29,329 nt of DNA from contig CAZEZP010000033.1 of NCBI GenBank assembly GCA_964516435.1, positions 1 to 29,329 of the forward strand, read 5' to 3'. The notes beneath the pieces are model-generated. The model made no database searches. It was not told the DNA's origin and saw only the letters and a list, made by a program, of their open reading frames with translations. This document shows, piece after piece, positions 22,101 to 29,329 of the stretch. How positions within the stretch are numbered: the first letter of the stretch is position 1; each line of letters begins with the position of its first letter. Both the position numbers and the translations under genes were made by a program. The stretch is from HGW-17 sp964516435. Lineage in GTDB: Bacteria; Myxococcota_A; Polyangia; HGW-17.

Positions 22101-24322
22101 TGGCCCCTAAGCATGTCCGCCACTTGGGGAGCCACGGCCGAAGCGGCTTCCAGTTCCTGGATTTCCTGCTGCAGTTTCTGCCGCTCGGCTGCGCTCCCCG
22201 CACGGCCTTTTCCCAGCAGGATGTGGTAGATCCAGGAACGCACCTGGTTGCGTTCGGCTTCCTGCTGCAGACGGGCCGCCAGCCGCGCGGTGCCCTGCCG
22301 GCTGTCGTTGAAGGTCAGAAGCCGCCGCCCGCCCGCCGGCAAACCCGTCGCCGGGTTCGCCTCCGGCAGGGACGCCAGAAACTGCGGCAGCAGGTTGCCC
22401 AGCAAAAACGGCGCGCCCACGCGGCAATAGCGGAATTTCCGGTTCTTCTCCGTTTCCTCCGCGCCGCATTCCGGACACGCCAGAACCCCAGCATCTTCTT
22501 CCGCAAGCCGTATCCCTGCCACATCCGGACGGGACCCTGTCACTCCCAGTTCCCCCGTCTTCCTGTCCAGGGATTCCTGTGCGGTTCCGTTCAGGTCCCG
22601 GTTGACGATCAGCACGCGCAATGCCGGCCGTGAAACCCGGGACTTTTTCCCCACCGTCTGCGGCGCTTTCCGCTTTTCCTCTCCCTCCTCGCCTTCCACC
22701 TCCGGATCCGTTTCCCCTTCCCCGCTCTCCTCCCCGTCCCGGCTCCAGGAGTAATCGTCCTCTTCCCCCTCGAACGGCCGCGGACGCAAGAACGAGCGCT
22801 TCCCCTCGCGGTGCAGGAATCCCTCGAGATACACGGTTCCGCATTCATCGCAGAACACCACTTCATAGAGCCTGGACCCGCATTCGCACTGGTGCCCGGG
22901 CTCCCCGTACACCTTGCCGAACGGCCACTCACCAACGTCAAGCGGCGTCTTCTTCCTGCCCGGACAACCGGGATCCGGACAGGCCCACAATCCGGGCACG
23001 GTCTTGTGGAAAAAATGCCCGCGCAACGGCAGAAATCCCGTCTCCTGCGGCCCCGGCCGCGTCCCCGACAGCAGATCCAGCCAGCGCAGGGCCTGCTGCA
23101 TGCCGGCCGCATCCATCGGCAGTCCCAGAATCCGGACCACATCCGACAGGCGCAGCACGCGCTCCTTCACGAATTCCTCCCGCAGGCCGCGCGCACGGGG
23201 GTGGCGCACCAGTCTCTCGAAACGGGCATGGCTGTCCATCTCGCCCGGTTCGATGGCCTCCAGTTCTTCCAGTTCCCCTGCTTCATCCGGCCCCATATCC
23301 GGCAGAACGGGCACCTCCCGCGCTCCCATGACGACGTGCGCCCGGTTTGCCGGAATCCCCGCGACATCCGCCAGGAATTCCTGCAGATCCTTTCGCGCCT
23401 GCTTCGGAGCCGTTCCCGCGATCGTGGCCGACGTGGCCACGAAGCGCACGTCCTGCGGCTGCACGCCAAACCCCAGCATCACCCGGCGCAGCAACAGCGC
23501 CAGTTCGGCCGCCCGGGCCCCGATGTAGGTATGCGCCTCGTCGAGCACGATCCAGCGCAGTTTTCCCCGGGATTTCTCGAGAATCGGCGCATCATTGGCG
23601 CGCACCAGCATGTATTCGAGCATGGTGGCGTTGGTCACGAGCACGGGCGGCGGCGAATCGCGAAGCGTTTTGCGATCCTGCACCTCTTCCGGCCCCGCCC
23701 CGGCCCCGGCGCTTCCCGAAGCCGGCAGTCTCTCCGGCGTAAGCCCGTTATACAGGCAAAAGCGCAGACGCCCCGCAAACGGGCCCATCCACGCACGCAG
23801 GCGTTCGCGCTGGTTGTGGATGAGGGCATTGAGCGGATACAGGAACAACGCCCGCACCCCCTCGAGTTTCTCCTGTCCCTGGCTCTCGCGCACGAGGTCG
23901 TCGAGGATCGGCAGCAGAAAGCACTCGGTCTTTCCCGAGCCCGTTCCGCTGGACACGATGACCGACTGCGGCAAATCCGGCTGCCGCAGGATTTCCCAGG
24001 CCGCCACCTGGTGCGCATACGGATGGCGGTCCCTGGGAAAGCGGTACTCCCCCGGCGTGTCCAGGGCGGCGACGAGTTCGGGGTGCAGCAGGTCCCGGCC
24101 GGCCAGATCCGCCATGGTTTCCGTATGCGCCTGCCAGCCGAAGACGGCTTCGAAGGCCGGATCCGCCATGAGCGTCCCCGGACGCCCGGGCACGTCCCCG
24201 AAACGCTCCTCCAGATAGCGGTACAGGGGCGGATTGTTGAACCCCAGGCTGCCCAGCACGGCCTGGCTTCCGCGTATTCCTACATTGTCCATGATTTCCC
24301 GGAACAGCAGTCGATCCTTCAT
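19184..24322 (-). CDS. druE: Druantia DruE: large DEAH-box helicase with DUF1998 region
   Basis: A 1712-aa SF2 helicase. The Walker A motif SGTGSGKT is at 125-132, LYPLNALIHNQ at 161-171, NATMLEYMLVR at 231-241, DEAH at 261-264 (VLDEAHTYIGARAAE) and SAT at 298-300. The second RecA lobe has STTMELGIDIGGLSAV and, near 1124, YLQRTGRAGRRGE. Several Cys pairs look like zinc ribbons: CECGSRLYEVVFCDECG (about 480-500), CPECGAEE, CESCGTVGS with CSCKE, CLACGRAEP. The C-terminal region ends with CAQACPQCVLVYDKRF and is of the DUF1998/MZB type seen in DruE, DrmA and MrfA helicases. Large size plus an adjacent druH identifies Druantia type III. The start is supported by GAGGTG before the ATG. It begins 83 nt after druH. 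In Druantia the helicase is required for protection against phage; the mechanism is not settled. Confidence 0.85.
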   Translation of the reverse strand: MKDRLLFREIMDNVGIRGSQAVLGSLGFNNPPLYRYLEERFGDVPGRPGTLMADPAFEAVFGWQAHTETMADLAGRDLLHPELVAALDTPGEYRFPRDRHPYAHQVAAWEILRQPDLPQSVIVSSGTGSGKTECFLLPILDDLVRESQGQEKLEGVRALFLYPLNALIHNQRERLRAWMGPFAGRLRFCLYNGLTPERLPASGSAGAGAGPEEVQDRKTLRDSPPPVLVTNATMLEYMLVRANDAPILEKSRGKLRWIVLDEAHTYIGARAAELALLLRRVMLGFGVQPQDVRFVATSATIAGTAPKQARKDLQEFLADVAGIPANRAHVVMGAREVPVLPDMGPDEAGELEELEAIEPGEMDSHARFERLVRHPRARGLREEFVKERVLRLSDVVRILGLPMDAAGMQQALRWLDLLSGTRPGPQETGFLPLRGHFFHKTVPGLWACPDPGCPGRKKTPLDVGEWPFGKVYGEPGHQCECGSRLYEVVFCDECGTVYLEGFLHREGKRSFLRPRPFEGEEDDYSWSRDGEESGEGETDPEVEGEEGEEKRKAPQTVGKKSRVSRPALRVLIVNRDLNGTAQESLDRKTGELGVTGSRPDVAGIRLAEEDAGVLACPECGAEETEKNRKFRYCRVGAPFLLGNLLPQFLASLPEANPATGLPAGGRRLLTFNDSRQGTARLAARLQQEAERNQVRSWIYHILLGKGRAGSAAERQKLQQEIQELEAASAVAPQVADMLRGQLEEKRRELAELNQRVCVSHDDLVRELANQGRDFNLIFDTYHRLFPSLFSHPEALARMLVFREFGRRPKWDNSLETMGLVGICHPGLKGIAQVPSAVQAITGFTLQEWKDYLKICVDFFVRNGGFTTVNPGWKNALGFLYGARYLVDPGMPGRGWNQRGWPMARGAGKKSIPVRLLACVLGKDLNDKGDCQDLDVVLREAWEELKRCRILTNSTDGWQLDFQKLQFWIPEEAWVCSVTGRFLDVTLRGHSPYWPYPEKRGALDPQCRRETIPVYDPPFGGTQDEWQRVLAARKWAQNEPQVARLRAQGLWTSLHDRILEMGLYFRAAEHSAQQESRVLTLYEQEFREGKINLLSCSTTMELGIDIGGLSAVGMNNVPPHPANYLQRTGRAGRRGEMRSAALTLCKANPWEQAAFRDTRWAFLQRLASVRVSLDSARIVRRHVHAYLLSWYFAQFAKKGMAVSMQCGDFFTPAHPTGNPDAVGFLDWCRRMAGKLDPGLVQGLRDVVALSALRRQSEADLLQETANSLETIRSRWLVEWEQIEQEYQDAKKANGSSDPGVKALFYRRERMVKDYLLRELVAQDFLPSYGFPVHLAEFDNITSERFRHHRITRGESREDNPYARRELANRDLDMALREYAPGAQVVMDGLVYRSAGITLNWKIPASVQGGTEIQDIRHAWKCESCGTVGSTRGRKPETCSCKERIGPSDLQKFLVPSGFCVDFFEAPHNRMDEQTFIPVKPPWVQVNAAWKALLSPVPLRFRASTEGKLIQLSMGQHDRGYALCLACGRAEPMTEPGVMPPVFTRPHTRLRGGRKSNMCPAGGGDFRIQLEIALGFEWLTDVVEIEFFRFAKDGALQKPLPDPVAVSTLAVALRDATAQILGVDAMELGCFQRSFSDAHGKHVTAVLYDRQASGYVTQLPDFWSDALSRAKKRLDCPAQCAQACPQCVLVYDKRFLEQQLDRHRALDYLAPYSV

Positions 24323-24362
24323 GCTTCACCTCGTGAAAGAAATCCGTATTTTCCCATCGGCT

Positions 24363-24386
24363 CCACGCGCCCTTCCCGGCGCGTGG
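24363..24386 (-). promoter_or_regulatory. Strong hairpin between druH and druE
   Basis: CCACGCGCC (24363-24371) and GGCGCGTGG (24378-24386) are perfect 9-bp complements around a 6-base loop, in the 83-nt gap between the two Druantia genes. No T-run follows on the minus strand, so it is not a classic intrinsic terminator. It may stabilise or process the mRNA or lower read-through into druE. Confidence 0.55.
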
Positions 24387-24405
24387 CCTGGCCAGGGAGA
24401 GCGCC

Positions 24406-27400
24406 TTACGTCCGGCATTTCCCGTCCCCGGAACTGTTCCACCGGGGACAGCCCCGGCATATCTGCACCATCGTGCAGAACGCCGTCTCGAACCAGTTGT
24501 AATCGAACGACTTGGCCAGCCGGATCCAGTGCACCCGCCGGTAATCCGCAAACCAGGAATCCATGTTCCCGCACATCCCCTGCCAGGCCAGAAGCAGGGG
24601 CAGATTCACGAGCCACTCCTGGTGGTGGTGCGGACAGCGCACCGGCAACTGAAGTTCGCACCCCTTTTCCTTCACCTGTGCGCGCACGGCTTCCCGGTAA
24701 TCATTCCAGTCACCACATTTGGGCCATTCCTCTTCCGCGTGCCGCTGGAAGAACGCCATCAGGAAACTATCCTCTCCCTCCAGCAGCCGCTGCCGGTTCT
24801 GGAAATGCAGGCATCCGAGCAGCTGCAACTGCCTGGCCTCCTCCGAATCCGCCCCGCTGCTTTCGGCCCACAACTCGGCCGCCAGCATGCCGAGCAGGAA
24901 AACCATGTGGGGAATCACCTGCATGGCGCCGATCCTGCCCTGCAGATGAATCCGCAGGGATTCCCGGTACGCGCCGCCCATCGCTTCCTTCCACCACGCC
25001 TCCAGCCGCTTCAGGGCCGAAATCCACTGACTGTACGTGACCGTCTCCCAGGCGAATGGCAGTTCCCGGGCAAAGCGCCGCAGGAAACCGCCATCCACGC
25101 CCAGCCGGAAGAACAGCGCCGCCATGGCCGCCCCGTTCATGGCGAAGAGTTTCCAGACGTCGAGCCCCACCAGCGGCACGTGCCCGGTCTCGCGGGCCAG
25201 CGCCAGGAGCGTCTCCCAGTCCGGATGCGAAAAATCCCCGGCCATGTCCCCGATGATTTCTTCCAGGCGTTTTTCGCGCTCCTTCTTGCCGGGCTCCTGC
25301 ATGGCCGCCTGCAGTCCCTGCGCCCCCGGCGTCTGCCCCAGGTTCCAGGTCAGCGGCTGGACCTGCGGACAGTCCCGGGGAGCATAGAAGAACCAGGAGC
25401 CCGGCTCCGGCGCGCGGAAGGGGAATCTCATGCACCGGGCGTTTTCATCCCACGTTCCGGCCATCTCCAGCGGCGGCTGCGCCAGGTCCCCCAGATTCCA
25501 TGCCAGGATCCGGTTCACGCCCTGCGGATCCGCCATGCCGGGAAAGGGATTCATCCGGATGCCGGCAACGCCGTCCTTTGCCAGTTCCCCCGCGAAGCGA
25601 CCGATCGACACGTGGAAGACCTCCCGTTCCGCGATGCGCACCCGGGCCGCCACCTGCGCCTTGCGCGAGAAATCCAGCGAGAGCAACTGGTCGACCATGC
25701 GCGTGGCTTCATGCAGGCGCACCTCGAACACGGCCGACGGGTTCAGGTTCTTCAGCACCGTCTCCGGCAGGCTGAATCCCCCCATGGACATCTGCAGCGT
25801 CACGCGGTCGGATGGTTTCGCCGCCAGAATCTGCAGACGCGCCTGCGCGAGCCGTTCCAGGGGAAGGCTTTCCCCCGAGGCAATCTCGCGGTCCCGGCCG
25901 GCGAACATCCGGCACCCTTCGGCCGGAAACGGCACCCGCAGCCGGGCCGGCGCACCCTGCACCCCCCAGAACACCTCCACATCGAGCGCTTCCGGCGTCT
26001 GGTGCCCCTTGGGCACCGACACCCCGATTTCCAGGTCATCGCCCTTCCTGGAAACCTGCGCCTGTACATCCGGCATGCGCAGGACGGCCGACACGGCCTT
26101 CCAGCCTGCCAGCCGGATGACGCCGGACGCCGGCCCATGCGCCTGCAGTTCCGGCCGGGCCTCCTGCGGCAGCACCAGCATCCGCGTCCGGTGCAGCAAC
26201 TCCTTCTTCGGACCGCCACTGTAATAGGAAACCGTCACGGGACCGTAGGAGAAAGCCGCCGGTGAAAAATCCGGCGACAATAGTTTCGGGTCGACGGGTT
26301 TGGCCTTTGCCCCGACCCCCGTGTGCCAGAGTTGGGGAATCCCCAGAAACACACGGGACGGGCTGGAAAATCCCCAACTGCAACGCCGGCCCCGCCATTC
26401 GAACCCATCGGCCGCCGCCTGCCCGGTCTGGATCGTGAGGACGTCCCCGTCCGCCGTGCCGAACTTCGCCTGACCGGCCAGCCGCCACAGGCTCCGCCCG
26501 AAATCCACGAGCGTCCCGCGAGCCTCGAGCGCCGTCTCCGGATTCCATCCCGGCGCCAGCGCCACCCACACCAGCGTGGGTTCCACCCGGCCCGCGCCCT
26601 CCAGCACCCAGAACCCCTCGTCGAAATCCATGGAGAACGTCCAGGGCAACTGCGCATCCAGTTCCTCGCCCCCCGCTGGCACGATGGACCAGGTGCGCCC
26701 GTCGGAGAGCACCAGTTCCAGCCGGTGCTGCGCCGCCGCCGGGATTCCATGGAATCCCGGCACGCCTTCGGCATCCACGGTCCACGCGTCCCCGCCGTAG
26801 CGCCGGTACAGCGGAATCTCGAATTCCTCCCCGCCGGCGCCCAGCAGCAGGCTGCAGCGGCGCGGCAGATCCGCATCCGGAACCCCGAACACCCGCTGCA
26901 AATCCCCAAGTTTCAGGGACTCCGGCAACTCCAGCAGCGACTCGAGCCGCCAGGCGTCGCCATCGGGTTCCACGGGCACCAGCCGCCGGCGCACGCGGAT
27001 TTCCACGCCCGCCGGCGTTTCCTGCCGGATCCGCACGGCATCCCGGACCAACTGCTCGAGCAGCGCGCGCGCCTGCTCGTTCTCCAGTGGCAGCGGAAAG
27101 CGCTCCCGCCAGCCGGGAGCATGGCGATCCAGCACATCCACCGGATTTTCCGGTTCCCCACCTCCAAAGCCCCCCTGCCACGAAGCCAGTTGGCGGTTCA
27201 AATCCAGGATGATGGCAATGACCTGGGCCAGAAGTTCATGGATTTCCCGCTGGCGGTAGCTCTGGGGCAGGCGCTTCTCGAGGCTCTCCACCCACGTGCG
27301 CAGTTCCTCCATGCCCACGTCCGCACGCCGGGCGGCCACCTGCAGCACGCGGGCGAGCAGTTGCCCGATGGCCCCCTGCGCCCGGGCCATGGCATCCAGC

Positions 27401-27786
27401 GGCAAGCCCCCTTCCACGGCGATGCTCCCCAGATACGTCAGGCCCACCGTGGGAAGCACCGAGCGCCCCCAGAAGCGCAGGCCCTCGCGCACCGCCTGGT
27501 TGCGCTGCACCTCGCTCCATGCGGCCCAGGCCAGCCCCAGATCGTGGAAGATGGGTTTCCAGGACCAGCGCCCCCCCGTGTAGCGACGGCGCCACCACTC
27601 GGCCGCATACAGGACGAACAGGGCGGTCGCCATCCCCGTCGCCCCCCTCGAATGCGCCAGTTCCCGTTTCAGGACGTCCTCCAGATTCCGGAATTCCTCA
27701 TCCGGGAGCCGGTAGGCATACAGCGCCCGCCCATCGGGTTTCTGCAGTCCGCGGGCCTCGAAAAAACTCGACAGCCAGTCATGCAT
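24406..27786 (-). CDS. druH: Druantia DruH (STY4851/ECs_5259-like protein)
   Basis: A 1126-aa protein without a known enzymatic motif. The N-terminus (GLQKPDGRALYAYRLPDEEF at 13-32, then FVLYAAEWWRRRYTGGRWSW around 57-76) matches my recollection of the STY4851/ECs_5259 family, the DruH component of Druantia type III, which is always next to a large DUF1998 helicase. The first about 200 residues are helical, the middle (about 250-850) is mainly beta-like and Pro/Gly-rich, and the C-terminus is helical with a Cys/His-rich end (CPHHHQEW, CRGCPRW...GDGKC). The ATG at 27786 has AAGGAG eight bases upstream, with an ATGC repeat between. It is the first gene of the minus-strand island, divergent from the gene at 28085. 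Family assignment rests on remembered motifs and on the druE neighbour. Confidence 0.75.
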   Translation of the reverse strand: MHDWLSSFFEARGLQKPDGRALYAYRLPDEEFRNLEDVLKRELAHSRGATGMATALFVLYAAEWWRRRYTGGRWSWKPIFHDLGLAWAAWSEVQRNQAVREGLRFWGRSVLPTVGLTYLGSIAVEGGLPLDAMARAQGAIGQLLARVLQVAARRADVGMEELRTWVESLEKRLPQSYRQREIHELLAQVIAIILDLNRQLASWQGGFGGGEPENPVDVLDRHAPGWRERFPLPLENEQARALLEQLVRDAVRIRQETPAGVEIRVRRRLVPVEPDGDAWRLESLLELPESLKLGDLQRVFGVPDADLPRRCSLLLGAGGEEFEIPLYRRYGGDAWTVDAEGVPGFHGIPAAAQHRLELVLSDGRTWSIVPAGGEELDAQLPWTFSMDFDEGFWVLEGAGRVEPTLVWVALAPGWNPETALEARGTLVDFGRSLWRLAGQAKFGTADGDVLTIQTGQAAADGFEWRGRRCSWGFSSPSRVFLGIPQLWHTGVGAKAKPVDPKLLSPDFSPAAFSYGPVTVSYYSGGPKKELLHRTRMLVLPQEARPELQAHGPASGVIRLAGWKAVSAVLRMPDVQAQVSRKGDDLEIGVSVPKGHQTPEALDVEVFWGVQGAPARLRVPFPAEGCRMFAGRDREIASGESLPLERLAQARLQILAAKPSDRVTLQMSMGGFSLPETVLKNLNPSAVFEVRLHEATRMVDQLLSLDFSRKAQVAARVRIAEREVFHVSIGRFAGELAKDGVAGIRMNPFPGMADPQGVNRILAWNLGDLAQPPLEMAGTWDENARCMRFPFRAPEPGSWFFYAPRDCPQVQPLTWNLGQTPGAQGLQAAMQEPGKKEREKRLEEIIGDMAGDFSHPDWETLLALARETGHVPLVGLDVWKLFAMNGAAMAALFFRLGVDGGFLRRFARELPFAWETVTYSQWISALKRLEAWWKEAMGGAYRESLRIHLQGRIGAMQVIPHMVFLLGMLAAELWAESSGADSEEARQLQLLGCLHFQNRQRLLEGEDSFLMAFFQRHAEEEWPKCGDWNDYREAVRAQVKEKGCELQLPVRCPHHHQEWLVNLPLLLAWQGMCGNMDSWFADYRRVHWIRLAKSFDYNWFETAFCTMVQICRGCPRWNSSGDGKCRT

Positions 27787-27794
27787 GCATGCAT
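27781..27794 (-). repeat. ATGC tetranucleotide repeat at the druH start codon
   Basis: The 14 bases ATGCATGCATGCAT are a perfect palindrome of 3.5 ATGC units between the ribosome site AAGGAG and the druH coding sequence. They supply three ATGs (27794, 27790, 27786), each in a different frame. Only 27786 opens the long frame. Gain or loss of a unit would change ribosome-site spacing. Confidence 0.8.
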
Positions 27795-28084
27795 CTCCTT
27801 TGAAGTGGGGGAATGGGAATCCGTGAACCCGAACGGTTTCGTTTCACGAGTGGGTACAATGTAATCATTTTTATTCCTTGCACAAGAGCCAGGATGGATT
27901 TTTGTTTTTTCCTTTGCCTTTTTCCATTGACAAACGCATTTTTCTGCTGTCTGTTTTGCGGGTCCATACACGGTCAAGGCCCCGCGGGGCTTTTCCGGCA
28001 TCGCATTCTCTCCCGACGGCATGGCGCCGCCGGGCACCCCCAGCCGGGGCGTGCGAAACGCCCCAGAAAAGGATTTTTTCTCGC
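27787..28084. promoter_or_regulatory. Divergent intergenic region upstream of druH
   Basis: This 298-bp region must hold the start signals for druH (minus) and the unknown gene (plus). On the minus strand TTGTGC (27880-27885), a 16-base spacer and TACATT (27858-27863) form only a weak promoter match. On the plus strand TTGACA (27927-27932) is perfect but has no good -10 at 17 bases. A T-rich stretch spans about 27900-27925. A 14-mer, TTTTATTCCTTGCA at 27869-27882, also occurs beside the helicase promoter at 18991-19004 on the other strand. Confidence 0.4.
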
Positions 28085-28789
28085 ATGACAACTACCACTT
28101 CCATCAAGACCTCCTGGTATCCCCTGCGCGACAAGATGGGCGCAGCCCGGGCAATGCTCACCCGCATCCGGAAACGCTGGCCAGACGACCCGGAGCTGGC
28201 CGGTGCCCTCGGGCAACTCGGGGACTGCACCGCGCGCATGGAGGCCGCCTATGCCGGCATCGATGCCACACCGGCCACCGAAGACGTGCAGATTGCCGAC
28301 GAGAACCGGGACGCGGCGGCCCGCGCCCTGTACTACTACCTCAAGGCCCTGCTGTACTCGCAGGCGCACCGGGACACCTGGGAGGCCGCTTCCGGGCTGC
28401 TGCGTACACTGGCGGGAAACGGGACCGGCTGGATCAATGATTCCTACATTTCCCAGACCATCACGATGCATGAAATCCTGAAGGAACTGGGAGAGATGGG
28501 AGCGCAAATCGAAGCGTGCCAGGCCAGGCCCTTCGTGGAGCAGTTGCGGCAGGCCCAGGCGTTCTTTGAAGAAAAGCAGCACAGCCGGGCGGAAACGCTG
28601 GCCAAAAAACCCGACACGGTCATGAGCCTCGCCCCCGCCTTCGAACGCAGTCTGCGCCTGGTGCTGCTGCTGGTGGAAAGCCGTCCCGCAGACGCCGACC
28701 GCGCCTACGTGCTCGAGCCCTTCACGAGCCTGCGTCCTGCCTACGCCCCCAAGGGGAACCCGCCGGCGCCCCCGGCCCCCCAGGCCTGA
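28085..28789 (+). CDS. Hypothetical helical protein, divergent from druH
   Basis: A 234-aa protein I do not recognise. It is predicted to be mostly alpha-helical and soluble, with no signal peptide or membrane helix. Notable stretches are WYPLRDKMGAARAMLTRIRKRW near the N-terminus, ENRDAAARALYYYLKALLY in the middle, and a Pro/Ala-rich tail (GNPPAPPAPQA). The regular helical spacing suggests a TPR-like or four-helix scaffold, but no motif proves it. The ATG at 28085 is chosen because the protein-like composition begins there; AAGGA lies about ten bases upstream, a weak ribosome site. A longer frame from 27878 would include the T-rich intergenic DNA. It is transcribed away from the defence island and its relation to it is unknown. 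Confidence 0.65.
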   Translation: MTTTTSIKTSWYPLRDKMGAARAMLTRIRKRWPDDPELAGALGQLGDCTARMEAAYAGIDATPATEDVQIADENRDAAARALYYYLKALLYSQAHRDTWEAASGLLRTLAGNGTGWINDSYISQTITMHEILKELGEMGAQIEACQARPFVEQLRQAQAFFEEKQHSRAETLAKKPDTVMSLAPAFERSLRLVLLLVESRPADADRAYVLEPFTSLRPAYAPKGNPPAPPAPQA

Positions 28790-28991
28790 TAGCCTGAACG
28801 GAACTCTTTCCGTCGTCTTTCTTCAGCCGGCCATCACCATTACCCGGACAAGCCCGTGACTGGCGGTTTTTAGCCGCTCTTCGCCGGACCGGCCTCCTTC
28901 CGGGTTTCGATTTCCCGGCTCGCGCCCTGTCTTTGCTGCAGCCGGCCCCAGCAGCAGCAGCCCCATCTCCAGGGGCACCCGCACTTTCGCG
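28790..28991. other. Non-coding stretch before the repeat array
   Basis: Apart from the weak stem-loop at its start I see no gene here. Frames that cross it on the minus strand are Arg/Pro-rich and run on from the repeat array, which is not coding-like. Confidence 0.6.
28798..28813 (+). terminator. Weak candidate terminator after the hypothetical gene
   Basis: ACGGAA (28798-28803), loop CTCT, TTCCGT (28808-28813), followed by CGTCTTTCTT. It lies nine bases after the stop codon ending at 28789. The stem is short and the T-run is interrupted, so termination is uncertain. Confidence 0.3.
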
Positions 28992-29329
28992 GCCCCGCCC
29001 AAGGCGCGGGACGACGCGGGACTTTTCTCGTACCCTCGCCCACGTCGGGCGAGCCCGCCGGCGTTCCTTCGCGCCCTCGCCCACATCGGGCGAGCCCGCC
29101 GGCGTTCCTTCGTGGTTCCACCCGATTCCGGCGAAGGCGCGGGAATCCTTTCGCGGTTCCACCCGATTCCGGCGAAGGCGCGGGAATCCTTTCGCGGCCC
29201 CACCCGATTCTGGCGAAGGCGCAGGAATCCTTTCGCGGCCCCACCCGATTCCGGCGAAGGCGCGGGAATCATTTCGCGGCCCCACCCGATTCCGGCGAAG
29301 GCGCGGGAATCCTTTCGCGGCCCCACCCG
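28992..29329. repeat. 41-bp tandem array of hairpin-forming repeats at contig end
   Basis: A strict 41-bp period runs to the end of the sequence. Five full units of the CCCGATTCCGGCGAAGGCGC type start at 29121, 29162, 29203, 29244 and 29285, with a sixth begun at 29326. Two units of a related type (CCCTCGCCCACRTCGGGCGA, 29033 and 29074) and one degenerate unit (from about 28992) precede them. Each unit is self-complementary: GATTCC with GGAATC around GCG/CGC, or CTCGCCC with GGGCGAG. There is no variable spacer, and 41 is not a multiple of three, so it is neither a CRISPR array nor coding. The array probably continues past the contig end. Confidence 0.9.

Noticed and set aside
19688..22633. 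Long plus-strand open frame (981 codons) opposite druE
   Set aside because: It is antisense to a helicase with clear motifs; its His/Pro/Arg-rich composition is typical of the complementary frame in GC-rich DNA.
26323..27864. Long plus-strand open frame opposite druH
   Set aside because: Same reason: complementary-strand frame of a GC-rich gene, with no recognisable protein features.
28722..29326. Minus-strand open frames through the 41-bp repeats
   Set aside because: The repeat length shifts frame each unit, so the same peptide appears in several frames; this is a by-product of the repeat.
28992..29329. The tandem array as a CRISPR array
   Set aside because: The 41-bp units follow each other directly with no unique spacer, and the variation is spread through the unit, so this is a plain tandem repeat.

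Overview
The window is a GC-rich bacterial contig, apparently complete to both ends, because each end stops in repeated DNA. The best taxonomic hint is a lipoprotein (3403-5307) with a long asparagine-rich linker followed by a calcium-binding DGDGV/DNCP repeat. That style is common in Myxococcota, Bradymonadota and other former Deltaproteobacteria. The assignment is an inference; no rRNA or marker gene is present.

Layout. Positions 1-304 contain a perfect 94-bp inverted repeat at the contig edge, probably an assembly foldback. It runs into a 5'-truncated gene for a single-pass membrane protein (to 1915). Two more plus-strand genes follow: a divergent macro-domain protein (1941-2444) and a YgjV-like membrane protein with a soluble tail (2552-3211). 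Convergent to them is the secreted lipoprotein with a papain-like cysteine-peptidase-type domain. From 27786 down to 5432 eight genes lie on the minus strand, about 22.4 kb: druH, druE, a very large UvrD-like SF1 helicase, cas10, three multi-domain RAMP (Cas7/Cas5) proteins, and a CARF-domain effector. A divergent plus-strand gene of unknown function (28085-28789) and a 41-bp tandem array of hairpin-forming repeats (about 28992-29329) close the contig.

How the genes may work together. druH and druE match the two-gene Druantia type III anti-phage system. The next five genes plus the effector look like a type III-D variant CRISPR effector. Its RAMP set matches the fused subunits of III-Dv: Cas7-Cas5-Cas11, Cas7-2x and Cas7-insertion. 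The Cas10 is small, lacks an HD nuclease domain, and keeps the GGDD cyclase motif. It would therefore sense target RNA and make cyclic oligoadenylate, and the CARF protein, whose C-terminus resembles a RelE toxin, would be the responder. The window has no CRISPR array, no cas6 and no cas1/cas2, so the guide RNAs must come from elsewhere or the system works differently. The cas-type genes are tightly packed, with two 4-nt ATGA overlaps. They are preceded by the SF1 helicase, which has its own candidate promoter and structured leader, so the helicase is transcriptionally part of the CRISPR-like unit while sitting next to Druantia. The 3' third of that helicase gene is strikingly AT-rich.

I saw no tRNA, rRNA, transposase, integrase or CRISPR array.
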